A DNA stretch of 34,396 bases from Bacteroidota bacterium (GTDB lineage Bacteria > Bacteroidota > Ignavibacteria > Kapaibacteriales > NICIL-2). Position numbers and translations under genes: made by a program. Below the pieces are notes generated by a model. The model ran no database searches and was not told the DNA's origin. It was given only the letters and a program-made list of their open reading frames with translations. This document shows, in pieces, positions 14,372 through 24,055 of the stretch. The stretch lies in the NCBI GenBank assembly GCA_019695345.1, contig JAIBAE010000047.1:1-34396 (forward strand), given 5' to 3'. Positions within the stretch are counted from its first letter, which is position 1, and the number at the start of each line of letters is the position of its first letter.

Positions 14372-17300
14372 ATGAACTCTTTAAGGATAAGCAAGCGACG
14401 GATCTTCTGCAGTTTGCTTCTTACTGGTTTAGTTACGCTGCTCTGTATTACTGATGCTTTTGCTCAGTCTTACCGTGCAACGTTAAATCAGAGGCGCAGA
14501 GGAGACCAGATTTATGTTGAAGTCTGGATTAAAGCTCTTACTGCAAATGCACCAAAGCTTGGTGAGTCATCTTTGGTCATTCAATATAACGCAGCTCAGT
14601 TGACTCCGGCAGCAACACAAGCTCCAAGTACTACAGATACAGTTCAATATGATGTAGATGTAGCAAATCCGGTACAAACTATAACTTCCCAATTTGATGC
14701 CGCTAACGGTTATCAGAGTTTGGCAAACCAAAGTTATGGCGCAGGGTTGTATTCGCTTGAGGTACGTAAAGTGTTTGGTTCCACAGCGGGTATAGTTCCA
14801 TCAACATCAGGATTAGGTTCTTTTGTTGGTAGAATGATTTTTGATATCAACACAACAGGTTTGACAGATGCTACATTATCGCAAGTTAAATGGAGCACAA
14901 GTACTTTACCCGGCGACATCGTAATTTTTGACTTTAATGAGAATAACATTGAATCGCAAGTTTCATTTGTTGACCCCTCAGACTTTACAATTATTGGTAT
15001 TACAATATTAAATCCAAATGGTCCTTCCGAAGTTGTGGATAGAGACAAAGTGTATGCTTCGGTTGCAAGTGGTTATCCAATTTATTTTGAGCGTAGTGGT
15101 ATTGTAGCTGCAAACGGTTATGGTGTTGCAGGTGCTGCATACGTTTTTGATTATTCTTTAAATGGTGGTTCTTCTTGGACAGAGTTTGGTCGTGCTGCAG
15201 AAGACGGTTCAACAGTAAATGGCGATATACACGCTTCTGCTGTTACTGCTTTTGATGGTACAGCAGCGGCAGCAGATGGTAGACAAATAGTTCGAGTTCG
15301 TTGGGCAGCAAATGCAAACTTTGCAGCTCGTTCGGAAGAAGCTCGTTTACGTATTACGCAGTTAGCAACAGCAGGTGCTATTGCAGGTCGTGCTCGCCAA
15401 ACTCGTTTAGACATGAGTGATGCAAATTTTGCATTAGGACGTTTATTCTTTTCGCAGTTAAATGGAACAAATACATATTTGAAATCTACAGGTGCTTTTA
15501 GTAACTCTACACAGTTAACAGTTAGCGCTTGGGTAAACTTAAATGAATACAAACCAACCGGCTCAACCGTTGGTGTAGTTGCAAGCAGTGGCGGGCCAAC
15601 TGCCGGTAGTGAAGGTGCCTGGATGTTATACTTGAAAGATGGTAAATATCCTGCATTTAGAGCACGTGAAATTTTAGGTCGTGGAACAAATGGTTATATA
15701 GCTGATATCGTTTCACCAATAACATTAAATACTGCATCCGATGCAATTCCATTAGGTCAGTCACACGCAGATAACTGGGTGCATTTAGCAGCTACTGTTG
15801 CTAACAACGTAGTTACATTATATGTTAACGGCGAAATTGTAGATCAAGTTACAAACGACTTGGCAACAAACATTCGTATGCAAACAACCAACCACCCAAT
15901 TTGGGTTGGTGTTAATCCTAACATTAGTATTGATGCAAACAATTATTTACACGCGGGTGTTAAAGGTGTTCAAATATGGAGAACAGCTCTAACACAAACA
16001 CAGATTAGAACAAGAATACCCGGTGTAGTTACACCAAGTACAGTTGGTGCTGTACCAGCAGACCCAACATTTATTAATCGTAGTTTAGAAATTTATTATA
16101 CGTTAGAAGGCACACGCACAGATGCTGCGTCTGATGCTACATATCAATTAGGCGACCAAGCAGGTCAATATTATGTTGATAACGCTATCGCTAATTCATC
16201 AATTCGATTCCGTCCTGATAGACCACACATTAAGTTAACTTCACCAATTGGTTGTGAAGGTGTATCCAATTTGACAGGTATAGACTATAAAGTACGTTGG
16301 GTTGGCTATGGTATAGGCGATATTACTGCAACTGGTGCAGATTTGGATATTCAGTTTAGTACAGATGGTGGTAGCGCATGGACATATGCACGTAATGCAG
16401 GTGGTAATGCAGCTACAAACGACTTAGGTCCGGGTGCAACAGCTGCAGTTGACATTGAAGCTGGTGAAGCAACCTGGAGACCATATAACAACGATAACAC
16501 ATTCACTAATGGTGGTACAGTAGATTTACGAAGCATAGCAAGTGCATATGCAAAGAATACCATATTAAGAATTCGTGGACATGTTGCTGCTGAAAATGAG
16601 ATTTCCTCAACTTCAGAATCATTTATTGTAGCTCCATATTTCAGTTTACACAATCAAACCGGAAACAAATTGGAGATTGCAGGCGGAACATCGTTAAATG
16701 CTGTTGGTCAAACATTTATGGTTGAAGCATGGATTCGCCCATATCGTTTCCCAACACCAAGCGAGTATTCATTCCCAATTATTGCTAAAGTTGATACATC
16801 CACGTTTAAACCTCATTATGCTTTAAACTTGTTATCCACAGGACAACTTCAACTCCAAATAACAGATAATATTGGCAACATACGTACAGCAGTGAGTGAC
16901 GCAGCTAATGCAAACTTAGTAGTTAAACCAAATAGTGTTTCCTTAGATAGCGCATGGACCCATGTTGCAGCTTGGGTAAATATTGGTAATGGTACAGGTG
17001 CATCCGAAGTTCGTTTCTACATTGACGGAACTCCTCAACGTGCGGATAGTATAACTACACAATTAGGTAGTGGTATAACATTAAATTCAACAAACACATA
17101 TCCAGCATACATTGGTTACCAACCAATTAGTACATCAGGTTCACGTTCATTTGAAGGTGAATTGCGTGATATACGTTTTTGGAATGGAACACCTGCAGGT
17201 GCTGCTACCACAGGTAATGAGCCAACTGCATTAACCACACACATACAAGGTGCATTAACAGCTACAGGTTCAACATTAACTGGTGGTTCGGCTACAAACT

Positions 17301-20300
17301 TACAGGTTGCATTTGACTTAAATGGCGGTGCAATCAATACTGCTGGTTATCAAAACTCAATCGTTTCCCAAGTTGGTAATGTTCGTGCTAATATCGCGGG
17401 TACCCCAATTTGTTACTACTCTATCAGACCTTACCTTAAAATGGTAGAACCTGTATTTAACCAGAGAGTACGTAATACTACAACAAATATGAGTGTTCGT
17501 TGGGTTGGATACAACTATAATGGCGGTGCTACAGGTTTTTCCGGTGGTGTTAACGCAGGTGCTACACCTTCGTTAGAATATTCAATACGTGGTGGTGGCG
17601 GTGTTGTAGTGCAACCATATCAATATGTTGGTAGCGACTATTGGGACGTAGCATACACTGATGCTACAGCTTTCCCAGCTGGTTCTAATTTTACTGGTTC
17701 AACAGCAGGTAACATGCGTTTTGGATGTACACTAGATTTATCGTTAACCGATCCTGACTTAAATGATAACGGAACTTACACTGACCAAGGTGCTTTAAGT
17801 GCAACACTTTCGAATGCACGCTTGAGATTGTGGAATTCCGTTACTATAAACACTACAGCCCTAACAATTTCAACAGAGGGACCTATCTTTACTATTACAC
17901 CTCCAAGTAACTTTACATTACGTTTGTTATTAGAAGGTTTGAATGAAGGTTTAGATGGAGTAGGTGCTGTATGGCATAATTTAAGCACAACCTATGCAGG
18001 TGGTGGTATCAGAATTAAGTTGTATCGTAACAATTCTGGTAGCCCTGGACCATTAGTTGCTCAGGCAGAATCGGAGTTCCAGTATGATGCAAACGCGTTC
18101 TCTGCGAGTGCAATTACCAATAAAGGAACTAATACTGGTGACGGACCGCTATTTGCAAATGTTCCATTTGTATTTACAGATTTACCTGATGGCTCTTACT
18201 GGGTAGTGGTAGAAAGTCCAAATCACTTACCAATAATGTCTAAATCTCCCGCAACTTTCTTGTATTCTGGTGACTTGTTAACAACAAGTACTCTTGAATC
18301 CGGTTGGGACTTCTCAACATGGACAGGGGCAGATGATCATGCATCATATTCAGCGTATGGATCTGCAAAATCAACAACATCAAATACGGCTTATTCAACA
18401 ACTGGTTTAATATTCAACGAAGGTCGTGATGGTATTACAGGAACAGCTGCAAACTATATTGCTGGCATGGTAGCCGGAGACTGTGAAAAAGACGGTCAGA
18501 TAAATGCTGCGGATAGAGTAAGAGTACGTGCTGATGCAGGTACAGCTTTAGTTCGCTCTGATGTTGATGGTGATGGTAGTGTTGGTGCTGTTGATCGTAC
18601 ATTAGTAGATCGTAACTTTGGTAAAGTATCATCTATTTATAATGTAACGTTCCCGGGTTCAAGCTTGAACGATGATGGCATGTCAGGAAAAGTTGCTCAA
18701 AATGATGGCAATCCATTTGAAGCTATAAGCAATGAAGACCCAGCGATGTCTAAATTCTTTAATGATGAAGGATTGAAATTTATTGAAAACGGTGCTTCTG
18801 CTGTAACAAGTAAAAAAGGAACCTCACTACAAGGTAGTAAGAACTACAAGTTCACAATAATTGCCGAACCAGTGAAAGTACAGAACTTTGTTGATGTACC
18901 AGTGTATATTAACAATACAGGTGATGTATTCAACATGGGGAATGCAACGTATTCAGTACAGTTTAACCCAAAACGCTTGAAGTTTGTTTCTTTAACTGGT
19001 ACAGATAAAGTTGCATATTCAAATAAACTAGACAAAGGTTATAATGCAATGTATAGTGCACCTAAAAACAATGCTGATTTAGCAATTGAAGGTGTACGAA
19101 CAATCGAAATTGATTACGATGCATTCTCACGTAAAGGTGGAGAGCCAGTTTCAGCAGGTAAATCATATGTAGGTACTTTACGTTTTGAATTACTTGATAA
19201 TGCAGGTTCTGTTAGCTTCAAGTGGTATAAGAATACAGGTGTGATAAGTGCACAAAATGAATTTTTAAGCAGCTTTGCAACATTGGAAGACATCAAACCA
19301 ATTATGATGTATTCTGCTTCAATCGTAAAACCTGCTGTTGGCGAAAAACTTGTTATGAACAAATCTTATCCAATAACATGGACAAGTACCGGTTCATCGA
19401 CAGTATTTGCTGAGTACAGTGTTGATGGCGGCAATACATGGGTAAGAATCAATACTACTGCTATGCCAACAACAGCACTACAGGTTTCGTTTACAACTCC
19501 AAGTAATGCAGCAACCGATTGTTATGTTCGCTTGGTTGATGAAGAAACTGGTGCTGAAGTTTCGCGTAGCAAAAAGTTTGAAATCGTTAATATCAGCGCA
19601 TCAATTACACGTCCAGCAGCAACCGATCCAGTTTATGTTGGTGGTGTTAATGATATTATTCGTTGGGGTTCTGTAGGGTTGGCTAAAGTTCATTTTGAGT
19701 TCTCACCTAACGGTTTGGATACATGGTCACCAGTTGCAACCGTAGTTAACGCTACAAATGGCTCTGTGTCGTGGAAAGTTCCAACTGGTGTTAACTCTAA
19801 ACGTGCTGTTGTTCGCTTAATAGACGAAGAAACACAAACCGAAATCAATCGTACAGCTCCATTCAAAATCTTATCCGGTTCAGTTTCATTATTGAACCCA
19901 AGTAAAGGTGAAGTTGTAAAACCAGCGCAATCACAAAAACTACGTTGGCGCACAGTTAACGATGTGAAAACAATTGAGCTTCAACTCTCAGTTGATGGTG
20001 GTAGCACATGGTCGACATTAGGAATCAATGTTAACGGAACTAAATTAGCATATGACTGGACAGTTCCAAGCATTGCAACCAAACAAGCTGTAATTCGTGC
20101 AATCTATCCAGAAGAAGCAGAACTAGAGTATGCAAGAACACCAATGTTCAGCATTGACGGTCCTGTAGAAGTAGTTGACATTACAGATGGCGACAATACA
20201 TTTAGTAACGTAGCTCCAAACCCAACGTCTGGATATACAGCAGCTACATTTACATTGTCAAATGCTCAGCCTGTGTCGGTAGTTGTGTATAATAACGTTG

Positions 20301-20455
20301 GTGAAATTGTATCAAGATACATGGATAACGTAATCTATGAAGCTGGTACACACACAATGGAAGTATCATTAAATGGTTTACCATCTGGTACATATTATAT
20401 TCAATTCAACGCAGGTCTCCATAAAGAAACGAAAAAGGTAGTTGTATTTAAGTAA
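14372..20455 (+). CDS. Giant secreted modular protein with T9SS type A sorting domain (LamG, Ig-like, dockerin-like, cohesin-like modules)
   Basis: The protein has 2027 residues. A signal peptide (cleavage after AFA, residue 31) is followed by a cohesin-like segment (about 32-205), an Ig-like module (205-350), a LamG/concanavalin-type domain (360-550), a second Ig-like module (618-757), a second LamG (754-943) and a third Ig-like segment (1018-1163). Then come a beta module (PPSNFTLRLLLEGLNEG, 1172-1290), two dockerin-like EF-hand loops (GDCEKDGQINAADR near 1369; SDVDGDGSVGAVDR near 1396), a second cohesin-like domain (1490-1643) and three Ig-like repeats with SVDGGxTW (1648-1930). The C-terminal sorting domain (1945-2027, APNPTSGYTAA to KKVVVFK) directs export by the type IX system and anchoring or release at the surface. 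The ATG at 14372 has GGAGG 4 bases upstream; an in-frame GTG at 14345 is not preferred. It is probably an adhesin or surface-layer protein. Confidence 0.9.
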   Translation: MNSLRISKRRIFCSLLLTGLVTLLCITDAFAQSYRATLNQRRRGDQIYVEVWIKALTANAPKLGESSLVIQYNAAQLTPAATQAPSTTDTVQYDVDVANPVQTITSQFDAANGYQSLANQSYGAGLYSLEVRKVFGSTAGIVPSTSGLGSFVGRMIFDINTTGLTDATLSQVKWSTSTLPGDIVIFDFNENNIESQVSFVDPSDFTIIGITILNPNGPSEVVDRDKVYASVASGYPIYFERSGIVAANGYGVAGAAYVFDYSLNGGSSWTEFGRAAEDGSTVNGDIHASAVTAFDGTAAAADGRQIVRVRWAANANFAARSEEARLRITQLATAGAIAGRARQTRLDMSDANFALGRLFFSQLNGTNTYLKSTGAFSNSTQLTVSAWVNLNEYKPTGSTVGVVASSGGPTAGSEGAWMLYLKDGKYPAFRAREILGRGTNGYIADIVSPITLNTASDAIPLGQSHADNWVHLAATVANNVVTLYVNGEIVDQVTNDLATNIRMQTTNHPIWVGVNPNISIDANNYLHAGVKGVQIWRTALTQTQIRTRIPGVVTPSTVGAVPADPTFINRSLEIYYTLEGTRTDAASDATYQLGDQAGQYYVDNAIANSSIRFRPDRPHIKLTSPIGCEGVSNLTGIDYKVRWVGYGIGDITATGADLDIQFSTDGGSAWTYARNAGGNAATNDLGPGATAAVDIEAGEATWRPYNNDNTFTNGGTVDLRSIASAYAKNTILRIRGHVAAENEISSTSESFIVAPYFSLHNQTGNKLEIAGGTSLNAVGQTFMVEAWIRPYRFPTPSEYSFPIIAKVDTSTFKPHYALNLLSTGQLQLQITDNIGNIRTAVSDAANANLVVKPNSVSLDSAWTHVAAWVNIGNGTGASEVRFYIDGTPQRADSITTQLGSGITLNSTNTYPAYIGYQPISTSGSRSFEGELRDIRFWNGTPAGAATTGNEPTALTTHIQGALTATGSTLTGGSATNLQVAFDLNGGAINTAGYQNSIVSQVGNVRANIAGTPICYYSIRPYLKMVEPVFNQRVRNTTTNMSVRWVGYNYNGGATGFSGGVNAGATPSLEYSIRGGGGVVVQPYQYVGSDYWDVAYTDATAFPAGSNFTGSTAGNMRFGCTLDLSLTDPDLNDNGTYTDQGALSATLSNARLRLWNSVTINTTALTISTEGPIFTITPPSNFTLRLLLEGLNEGLDGVGAVWHNLSTTYAGGGIRIKLYRNNSGSPGPLVAQAESEFQYDANAFSASAITNKGTNTGDGPLFANVPFVFTDLPDGSYWVVVESPNHLPIMSKSPATFLYSGDLLTTSTLESGWDFSTWTGADDHASYSAYGSAKSTTSNTAYSTTGLIFNEGRDGITGTAANYIAGMVAGDCEKDGQINAADRVRVRADAGTALVRSDVDGDGSVGAVDRTLVDRNFGKVSSIYNVTFPGSSLNDDGMSGKVAQNDGNPFEAISNEDPAMSKFFNDEGLKFIENGASAVTSKKGTSLQGSKNYKFTIIAEPVKVQNFVDVPVYINNTGDVFNMGNATYSVQFNPKRLKFVSLTGTDKVAYSNKLDKGYNAMYSAPKNNADLAIEGVRTIEIDYDAFSRKGGEPVSAGKSYVGTLRFELLDNAGSVSFKWYKNTGVISAQNEFLSSFATLEDIKPIMMYSASIVKPAVGEKLVMNKSYPITWTSTGSSTVFAEYSVDGGNTWVRINTTAMPTTALQVSFTTPSNAATDCYVRLVDEETGAEVSRSKKFEIVNISASITRPAATDPVYVGGVNDIIRWGSVGLAKVHFEFSPNGLDTWSPVATVVNATNGSVSWKVPTGVNSKRAVVRLIDEETQTEINRTAPFKILSGSVSLLNPSKGEVVKPAQSQKLRWRTVNDVKTIELQLSVDGGSTWSTLGINVNGTKLAYDWTVPSIATKQAVIRAIYPEEAELEYARTPMFSIDGPVEVVDITDGDNTFSNVAPNPTSGYTAATFTLSNAQPVSVVVYNNVGEIVSRYMDNVIYEAGTHTMEVSLNGLPSGTYYIQFNAGLHKETKKVVVFK

Positions 20456-20504
20456 TATTCTTCCGTAATACCTTACATACAAATACCACTTTTTACATAT
20501 CATC

Positions 20505-20540
20505 AATCGCCGATACCTGCAAATGGTATCGGCGATTTTT
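20505..20540 (+). terminator. Strong hairpin terminator between convergent genes
   Basis: A perfect 13-base stem, AATCGCCGATACC with GGTATCGGCGATT, closes a 7-base loop and runs into TTT on the plus strand. It lies 50 bases after the giant gene's stop and 5 bases beyond the stop of the minus-strand gene, so it may stop transcription from both sides; the minus side lacks a T run. Confidence 0.88.
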
Positions 20541-20544
20541 CATT

Positions 20545-21498
20545 TTAAATTTGCCGTAAATTCAAGAATTTTAAAAATAGAGTTTTCATCACTGAAAACA
20601 ATTCGGGAGTAATTAGTAGGTTCTGTAGGGCAAATTCAGCAGTGGCTAATCCTAAATAACAATATTGACGTTGTAGATCCGGATACTCATTTAAGTTTTC
20701 GAGATGTGTTTGTATTACCGCAACATCGCCACGAGAAATAGGACCCGTTAAAGGTGGTGTGCCATTGTTCACAAGGCTTAATATTGAATTCTCAACAGTA
20801 GTTCTGATAATAGGTGGTAAGAATAACGATGGTTCAATATTGCTTATTTCTGCTGCATGTTTTGCAATAGATAAAACAGAAGAAACGTAGTTAGAAGCAA
20901 TTACAGCAGATATGTGATAAAGTGACTTCTGTGCTAACGTACTATTACTAAGCATCACAGGAGTTCCTCCAAACATCCTAACTATATTAGAAATCATAGG
21001 CTCAGAAGTCTGGTCACATTCAATGCCCCATGCAATACCAGTTAATGCTCTAATATTACTGGTTGCAAATGTTTCAAAAGGGTGGGCAGCAACAATTTCT
21101 GCGCCCCAACGCCGGCATGCTTCCAATGTATCAGCGTGAAGTGTACCAGAGCAATGAATAACCATTGTTCCGTCTAACTTCTCACATAACTGTCTGGCGA
21201 TGTCTATACTACATTGCTCAATTTCTTTATCGCCAACAGCTAAGAATATTACATTTGTTTTACGACGTACATGTTGAATTGAGTCATAAACGGGAACCCC
21301 CTCAAATGCCTGACGCAATGCTCTTCGTTTAATCGGGTTGCGTACAACTACCCAAGATAGTAGTCCTTTTTGATGAAGAGCTAACGCTAATGTTGTTCCT
21401 AATTTCCCCGCACCAATAATTCCAAATGATGTGTGTAATAATTTACTAGAGTCCTGTACAAAACTGATAGGTGGTATGTGGTGCAGATCTGATGACAT
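20545..21498 (-). CDS. Rossmann-like and DUF2520 domain protein (putative NADP-dependent oxidoreductase)
   Basis: This 317-residue protein has the two-domain architecture known from DUF2520 proteins. The N-terminal dinucleotide-binding fold begins FGIIGAGKLGTTLALAL with GxGxxG, and the central part holds VIFLAVGDKEIEQ and VIHCSGTLHADTLEACRRWG followed by AAHPFETF. The C-terminal helical DUF2520 domain includes HISAVIASNYVSSVLSIAKHAAE and NGTPPLTGPISRGDVAVIQTHL. The family resembles ketopantoate reductase/ProC-like dehydrogenases, but its substrate is unknown. The frame extends upstream to a TTG at 21525; the ATG at 21498 is preferred. Its nearest minus-strand neighbour starts 275 bases further and a repeat separates them. 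Confidence 0.88.
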   Translation of the reverse strand: MSSDLHHIPPISFVQDSSKLLHTSFGIIGAGKLGTTLALALHQKGLLSWVVVRNPIKRRALRQAFEGVPVYDSIQHVRRKTNVIFLAVGDKEIEQCSIDIARQLCEKLDGTMVIHCSGTLHADTLEACRRWGAEIVAAHPFETFATSNIRALTGIAWGIECDQTSEPMISNIVRMFGGTPVMLSNSTLAQKSLYHISAVIASNYVSSVLSIAKHAAEISNIEPSLFLPPIIRTTVENSILSLVNNGTPPLTGPISRGDVAVIQTHLENLNEYPDLQRQYCYLGLATAEFALQNLLITPELFSVMKTLFLKFLNLRQI

Positions 21499-21590
21499 AA
21501 GATATTTGATATAGAATGTCCGCAAATATCGTGAGAAGCTTAGTTTGCTACAAGTTGTTGGGAATTTATTCTGTTATTCAGGCTTGTTCT

Positions 21591-21747
21591 CCACATCTGC
21601 CGAATCAATCGTTCAGCGCGCAAACCCGGTGCGAACCGCTCCTTAAGCTGCGCATGAAAACAGGAAGGTGTTATTGTCTTCCAAAAAATGCGAAGCAGAA
21701 TGGTGCGTAACCGCCCGTGTGACGGAGCAGTAGGGTGGCTACGGCAG
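21591..21747 (+). repeat. Dispersed repeat family A, copy 1
   Basis: This GC-richer element lies in the 275-base gap between two minus-strand genes. Three blocks occur in the same order on the reverse strand at 30861-31007. CCACATCTGCCGAA (21591-21604) and GCAAACCCGGTGCGA (21620-21634) are identical in both. CCGCCCGTGTGACGG (21711-21725) matches at 14 of 15 bases. It ends with GCAGTAGGGTGGCTACGGCAG, which recurs at 5714-5734 with one change. Short open frames across it are not conserved as protein. Confidence 0.72.
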
Positions 21748-21773
21748 TTGTTGGGTGTCAAAAAATTCTTTTA

Positions 21774-22235
21774 TTATGTAAGAGGTATGTTCATTTCTAA
21801 CAACATTCCAACATCCATGCGCGTGTATCTTGAGTTTGGTATGAGAGACATGATAAGAAAAACCCCTCTTCCACCTTCGCGCAATAGATTTTCCTCATTT
21901 CTAGGGTCGGGAACTGCATCCGGGTTAAAACCAATACCATAATCTCTCACCAGAAGTTTTAGCGTAGTGGATGAAATTATCGCTGTAACTTCAGCATTTT
22001 TAGTTTCATCGAGTTTATTACCATGAATTATAGCGTTGTTTACTGCTTCTGTTAAAGCAATCAAGACGTTGTAATACATAGCTTCCGATAATGTGTTGAA
22101 CTGGGGGATTGATTTCAGAAAAGATTCTACCTGTGAGATATTTCTCCGATTACTGGGAATCGATATATAAAAACTTGTTGACTTTTCGTCTTGAATACTA
22201 CTTTCAGGTTTTAGAGATGAGCTCATTAAATTCAT
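21774..22235 (-). CDS. RsbW-like anti-sigma/HATPase_c domain ATP-binding regulator
   Basis: The protein of about 153 residues is a stand-alone GHKL ATPase of the anti-sigma regulatory factor (RsbW/SpoIIAB) type. The N box is LTEAVNNAIIHGNK, the G1 box is VRDYGIGFNPD (DxGxG), and the G2-like box is GGRGVFLIMSL. Such proteins bind and phosphorylate anti-anti-sigma partners (STAS domain) or hold a sigma factor. No STAS protein, SpoIIE-type phosphatase or sigma factor gene is adjacent, so the partner must be encoded elsewhere. Starts at 22235 and 22226 are both possible ATGs; an in-frame TTG lies at 22250. It is divergent from the merR-type gene at 22527. Confidence 0.87.
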   Translation of the reverse strand: MNLMSSSLKPESSIQDEKSTSFYISIPSNRRNISQVESFLKSIPQFNTLSEAMYYNVLIALTEAVNNAIIHGNKLDETKNAEVTAIISSTTLKLLVRDYGIGFNPDAVPDPRNEENLLREGGRGVFLIMSLIPNSRYTRMDVGMLLEMNIPLT

Positions 22236-22526
22236 CCAAGAATGTTGCAATTATTGCAAAATGATAAACGTATCACATTGTAACTTATGATAAAAATAAT
22301 AACGAATTGACTAAAAATTGAATTTGAAGTTACTGAACGATAATAATTCATACAAAATTGTGGTTTGTATGTTACTTTTGAAACATAAATAACATAGATA
22401 AGTGTATTAGTAAAGTTCTGATAATACTGACAAGTGACTTTATCTAACACCTTGTTAAAATTTCGTATTGCTATTTCTATAAAGAATGTATATTTGTGCG
22501 GGGAAATCATATAGAGGGACCTTGCC
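22236..22526. other. Divergent intergenic region (291 bp), A/T-rich
   Basis: This region separates the HATPase gene (minus strand) from the MerR gene (plus strand) and should hold promoters for both. A good plus-strand candidate is listed at 22467-22496. I saw no CAAAnnTA (minus-strand -7) match, no clear MerR operator dyad, and no coding frame. Confidence 0.55.
22467..22496 (+). promoter_or_regulatory. Bacteroidota-type promoter candidate for the MerR gene
   Basis: TATATTTG (22489-22496) matches the TAnnTTTG -7 element exactly, and ATTG (22467-22470) lies 18 bases upstream, close to the usual -33 TTTG. It would give a start near 22503 and a leader of about 25 bases before the ATG at 22527. 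The same TATATTTG octamer is used by the tRNA-Gln promoter at 27095. Confidence 0.6.
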
Positions 22527-22949
22527 ATGAAAACAGTTCCTACTCCCAAACTGTATTATTCAATAAAACAAGTAGGGGAAATGTTCGATGAGGAACAGCA
22601 TATCTTACGTTATTGGGAACGTGAGTTTGATATGTTGAAACCTCAGAAAAACAGGGCCGGAAACCGTGTGTACACCGAGAAAGACTTACGTGTTCTTAGA
22701 GTAATTAAAAAATTACTTCGGCAAGATAGGTTGAGTGTTACACAGGCTAAAGCCAAGTTAGAGCATGGCATACCAACTGATTTAGAGAATGTAGCATCAG
22801 ATGAAGTAACCTATTCTTTGCCTGGTGTAGCTATATCTGTCCAAAAGAACGATTCAATTTCTAAGGATATGGTATCAATTCCTAAATCTGATATAAAAGA
22901 TTTGTTAGCATTATTGCAGGAGTTATCAACATTGATAACTAAGATTTAA
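22527..22949 (+). CDS. MerR-family transcriptional regulator
   Basis: This 140-residue protein has an N-terminal MerR winged helix-turn-helix: YYSIKQVGEMFDEEQHILRYWEREF followed by RAGNRVYTEKDLRVLRVIKKLLR and SVTQAKAKLEHG (residues 10-80). The usual MerR opening (IGEVA..GVSxxTLRYYE) is altered to one with ILRYWE, as in the HspR-like/CarA-type and Bacteroidota members. The C-terminal 60 residues are short, with a predicted helix at the end (DIKDLLALLQELSTLI) that could form a dimer coiled coil; no metal-binding cysteines are present. The regulated gene is unknown. The WD40 gene begins 65 bases downstream and could be on the same transcript. Confidence 0.9.
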   Translation: MKTVPTPKLYYSIKQVGEMFDEEQHILRYWEREFDMLKPQKNRAGNRVYTEKDLRVLRVIKKLLRQDRLSVTQAKAKLEHGIPTDLENVASDEVTYSLPGVAISVQKNDSISKDMVSIPKSDIKDLLALLQELSTLITKI

Positions 22950-23014
22950 TTAGGGGAAGTAGTTAAACTTGATTACTAAATACAATTTGAATTAATTCAC
23001 GTTACGGAGAGTAT

Positions 23015-24055
23015 ATGCGGCAATTATTTTTTATGCGGAGCATAACAACAGTTGCGGTAGTGTTTTTATGGTGTGTAAATATGTTTGCACAGTATAATTA
23101 TACTATGACAACAATTGGTAAACACAACGATGAGGTTTTAGGTGTGTTTGTTAACGAGGCAAATTCACGTTTTGCTACCTGTAGTGTTGACGAAACTATC
23201 AAAATCTGGAGTTTACCCGAATGTAAGGAAATTAAAACTTTAACCGGACACTTGGGACAGGTAAATAATGTTTCATTTTCTGGTGATGATAAATCTTTAG
23301 CTAGTGCCAGTAGTGATGGTACTGTTAGAGTTTGGAATGTAGAATCTGGTGCTTGTACTGCAATATTGAAAGGTCATACTGCAGAGGTGAGTGGTGTTTA
23401 TTATTCACAAAAGGATAATAGCTCGTTCATTGCCTCTAGCTCCTTTGATAAGACTGTGAAACTGTGGGATGTTAACCTACTTTCAGAGATTAAAACACTT
23501 CGCGGTCATACTGCCGCTGTTAATGGTATTGCATATAGTTATGATGGGAAATATTTGGCATCATGTGGTGATGATCATCAAATACGTGTTTGGTCAACAG
23601 ATTTAGACAAAAAAGAACCCATTATAATACCTACTGGATCACAACATCAAGCACCTGTATTAAGTTGTTTATTTTCATTTGATAATAAATATCTTGTATC
23701 ATGTGATAAAGATGGAGTTATAAAAATTTGGCAAATGTTTGATGGCCAGTTAATCAGAACTATAAATGCACACGAAGATTTAATTCAGGATTTTACTTTT
23801 ATGGGTGATAATAAAACACTTGTAAGTGTTAGTCTTGATAAAACTGTTAAAATTTGGGATATACTCACCGGCGAAAAGTTATGGGAGATGAAAGTAGATT
23901 CCGAAATTTGGGGCGTTGATGTTACATCAGATGGTGGAATGATTATCTTAGGTTGTGCGGATGGTACCGTAAGAATGTTACGTAATTCAAATCTTAAAGG
24001 TGGCGCAAATACACCATCTAATAATGGCGGTAAGAAGGGTGGAAAGGGCAAATGA
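23015..24055 (+). CDS. Exported WD40 beta-propeller protein (PorE-like propeller part)
   Basis: The 346-residue protein has a signal peptide (MRQLFFMRSITTVAVVFLWCVNMFAQ) and about seven WD40 repeats, each closing with a WD-like dipeptide: IKIWSL, VRVWNV, VKLWDV, IRVWST, IKIWQM, VKIWDI and VRMLRN. So nearly the whole mature chain is one propeller. The C-terminus is a glycine/lysine tail, NNGGKKGGKGK. The ATG at 23015 has GGAGAG just upstream. Its stop overlaps the start of the next gene (ATGA at 24052). Exported WD40 domains are unusual; in the T9SS component PorE such a propeller is joined to CRD and OmpA-C domains, which here are encoded by the next two genes. Role in T9SS is therefore inferred from domain content and linkage only. 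Confidence 0.88.
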   Translation: MRQLFFMRSITTVAVVFLWCVNMFAQYNYTMTTIGKHNDEVLGVFVNEANSRFATCSVDETIKIWSLPECKEIKTLTGHLGQVNNVSFSGDDKSLASASSDGTVRVWNVESGACTAILKGHTAEVSGVYYSQKDNSSFIASSSFDKTVKLWDVNLLSEIKTLRGHTAAVNGIAYSYDGKYLASCGDDHQIRVWSTDLDKKEPIIIPTGSQHQAPVLSCLFSFDNKYLVSCDKDGVIKIWQMFDGQLIRTINAHEDLIQDFTFMGDNKTLVSVSLDKTVKIWDILTGEKLWEMKVDSEIWGVDVTSDGGMIILGCADGTVRMLRNSNLKGGANTPSNNGGKKGGKGK

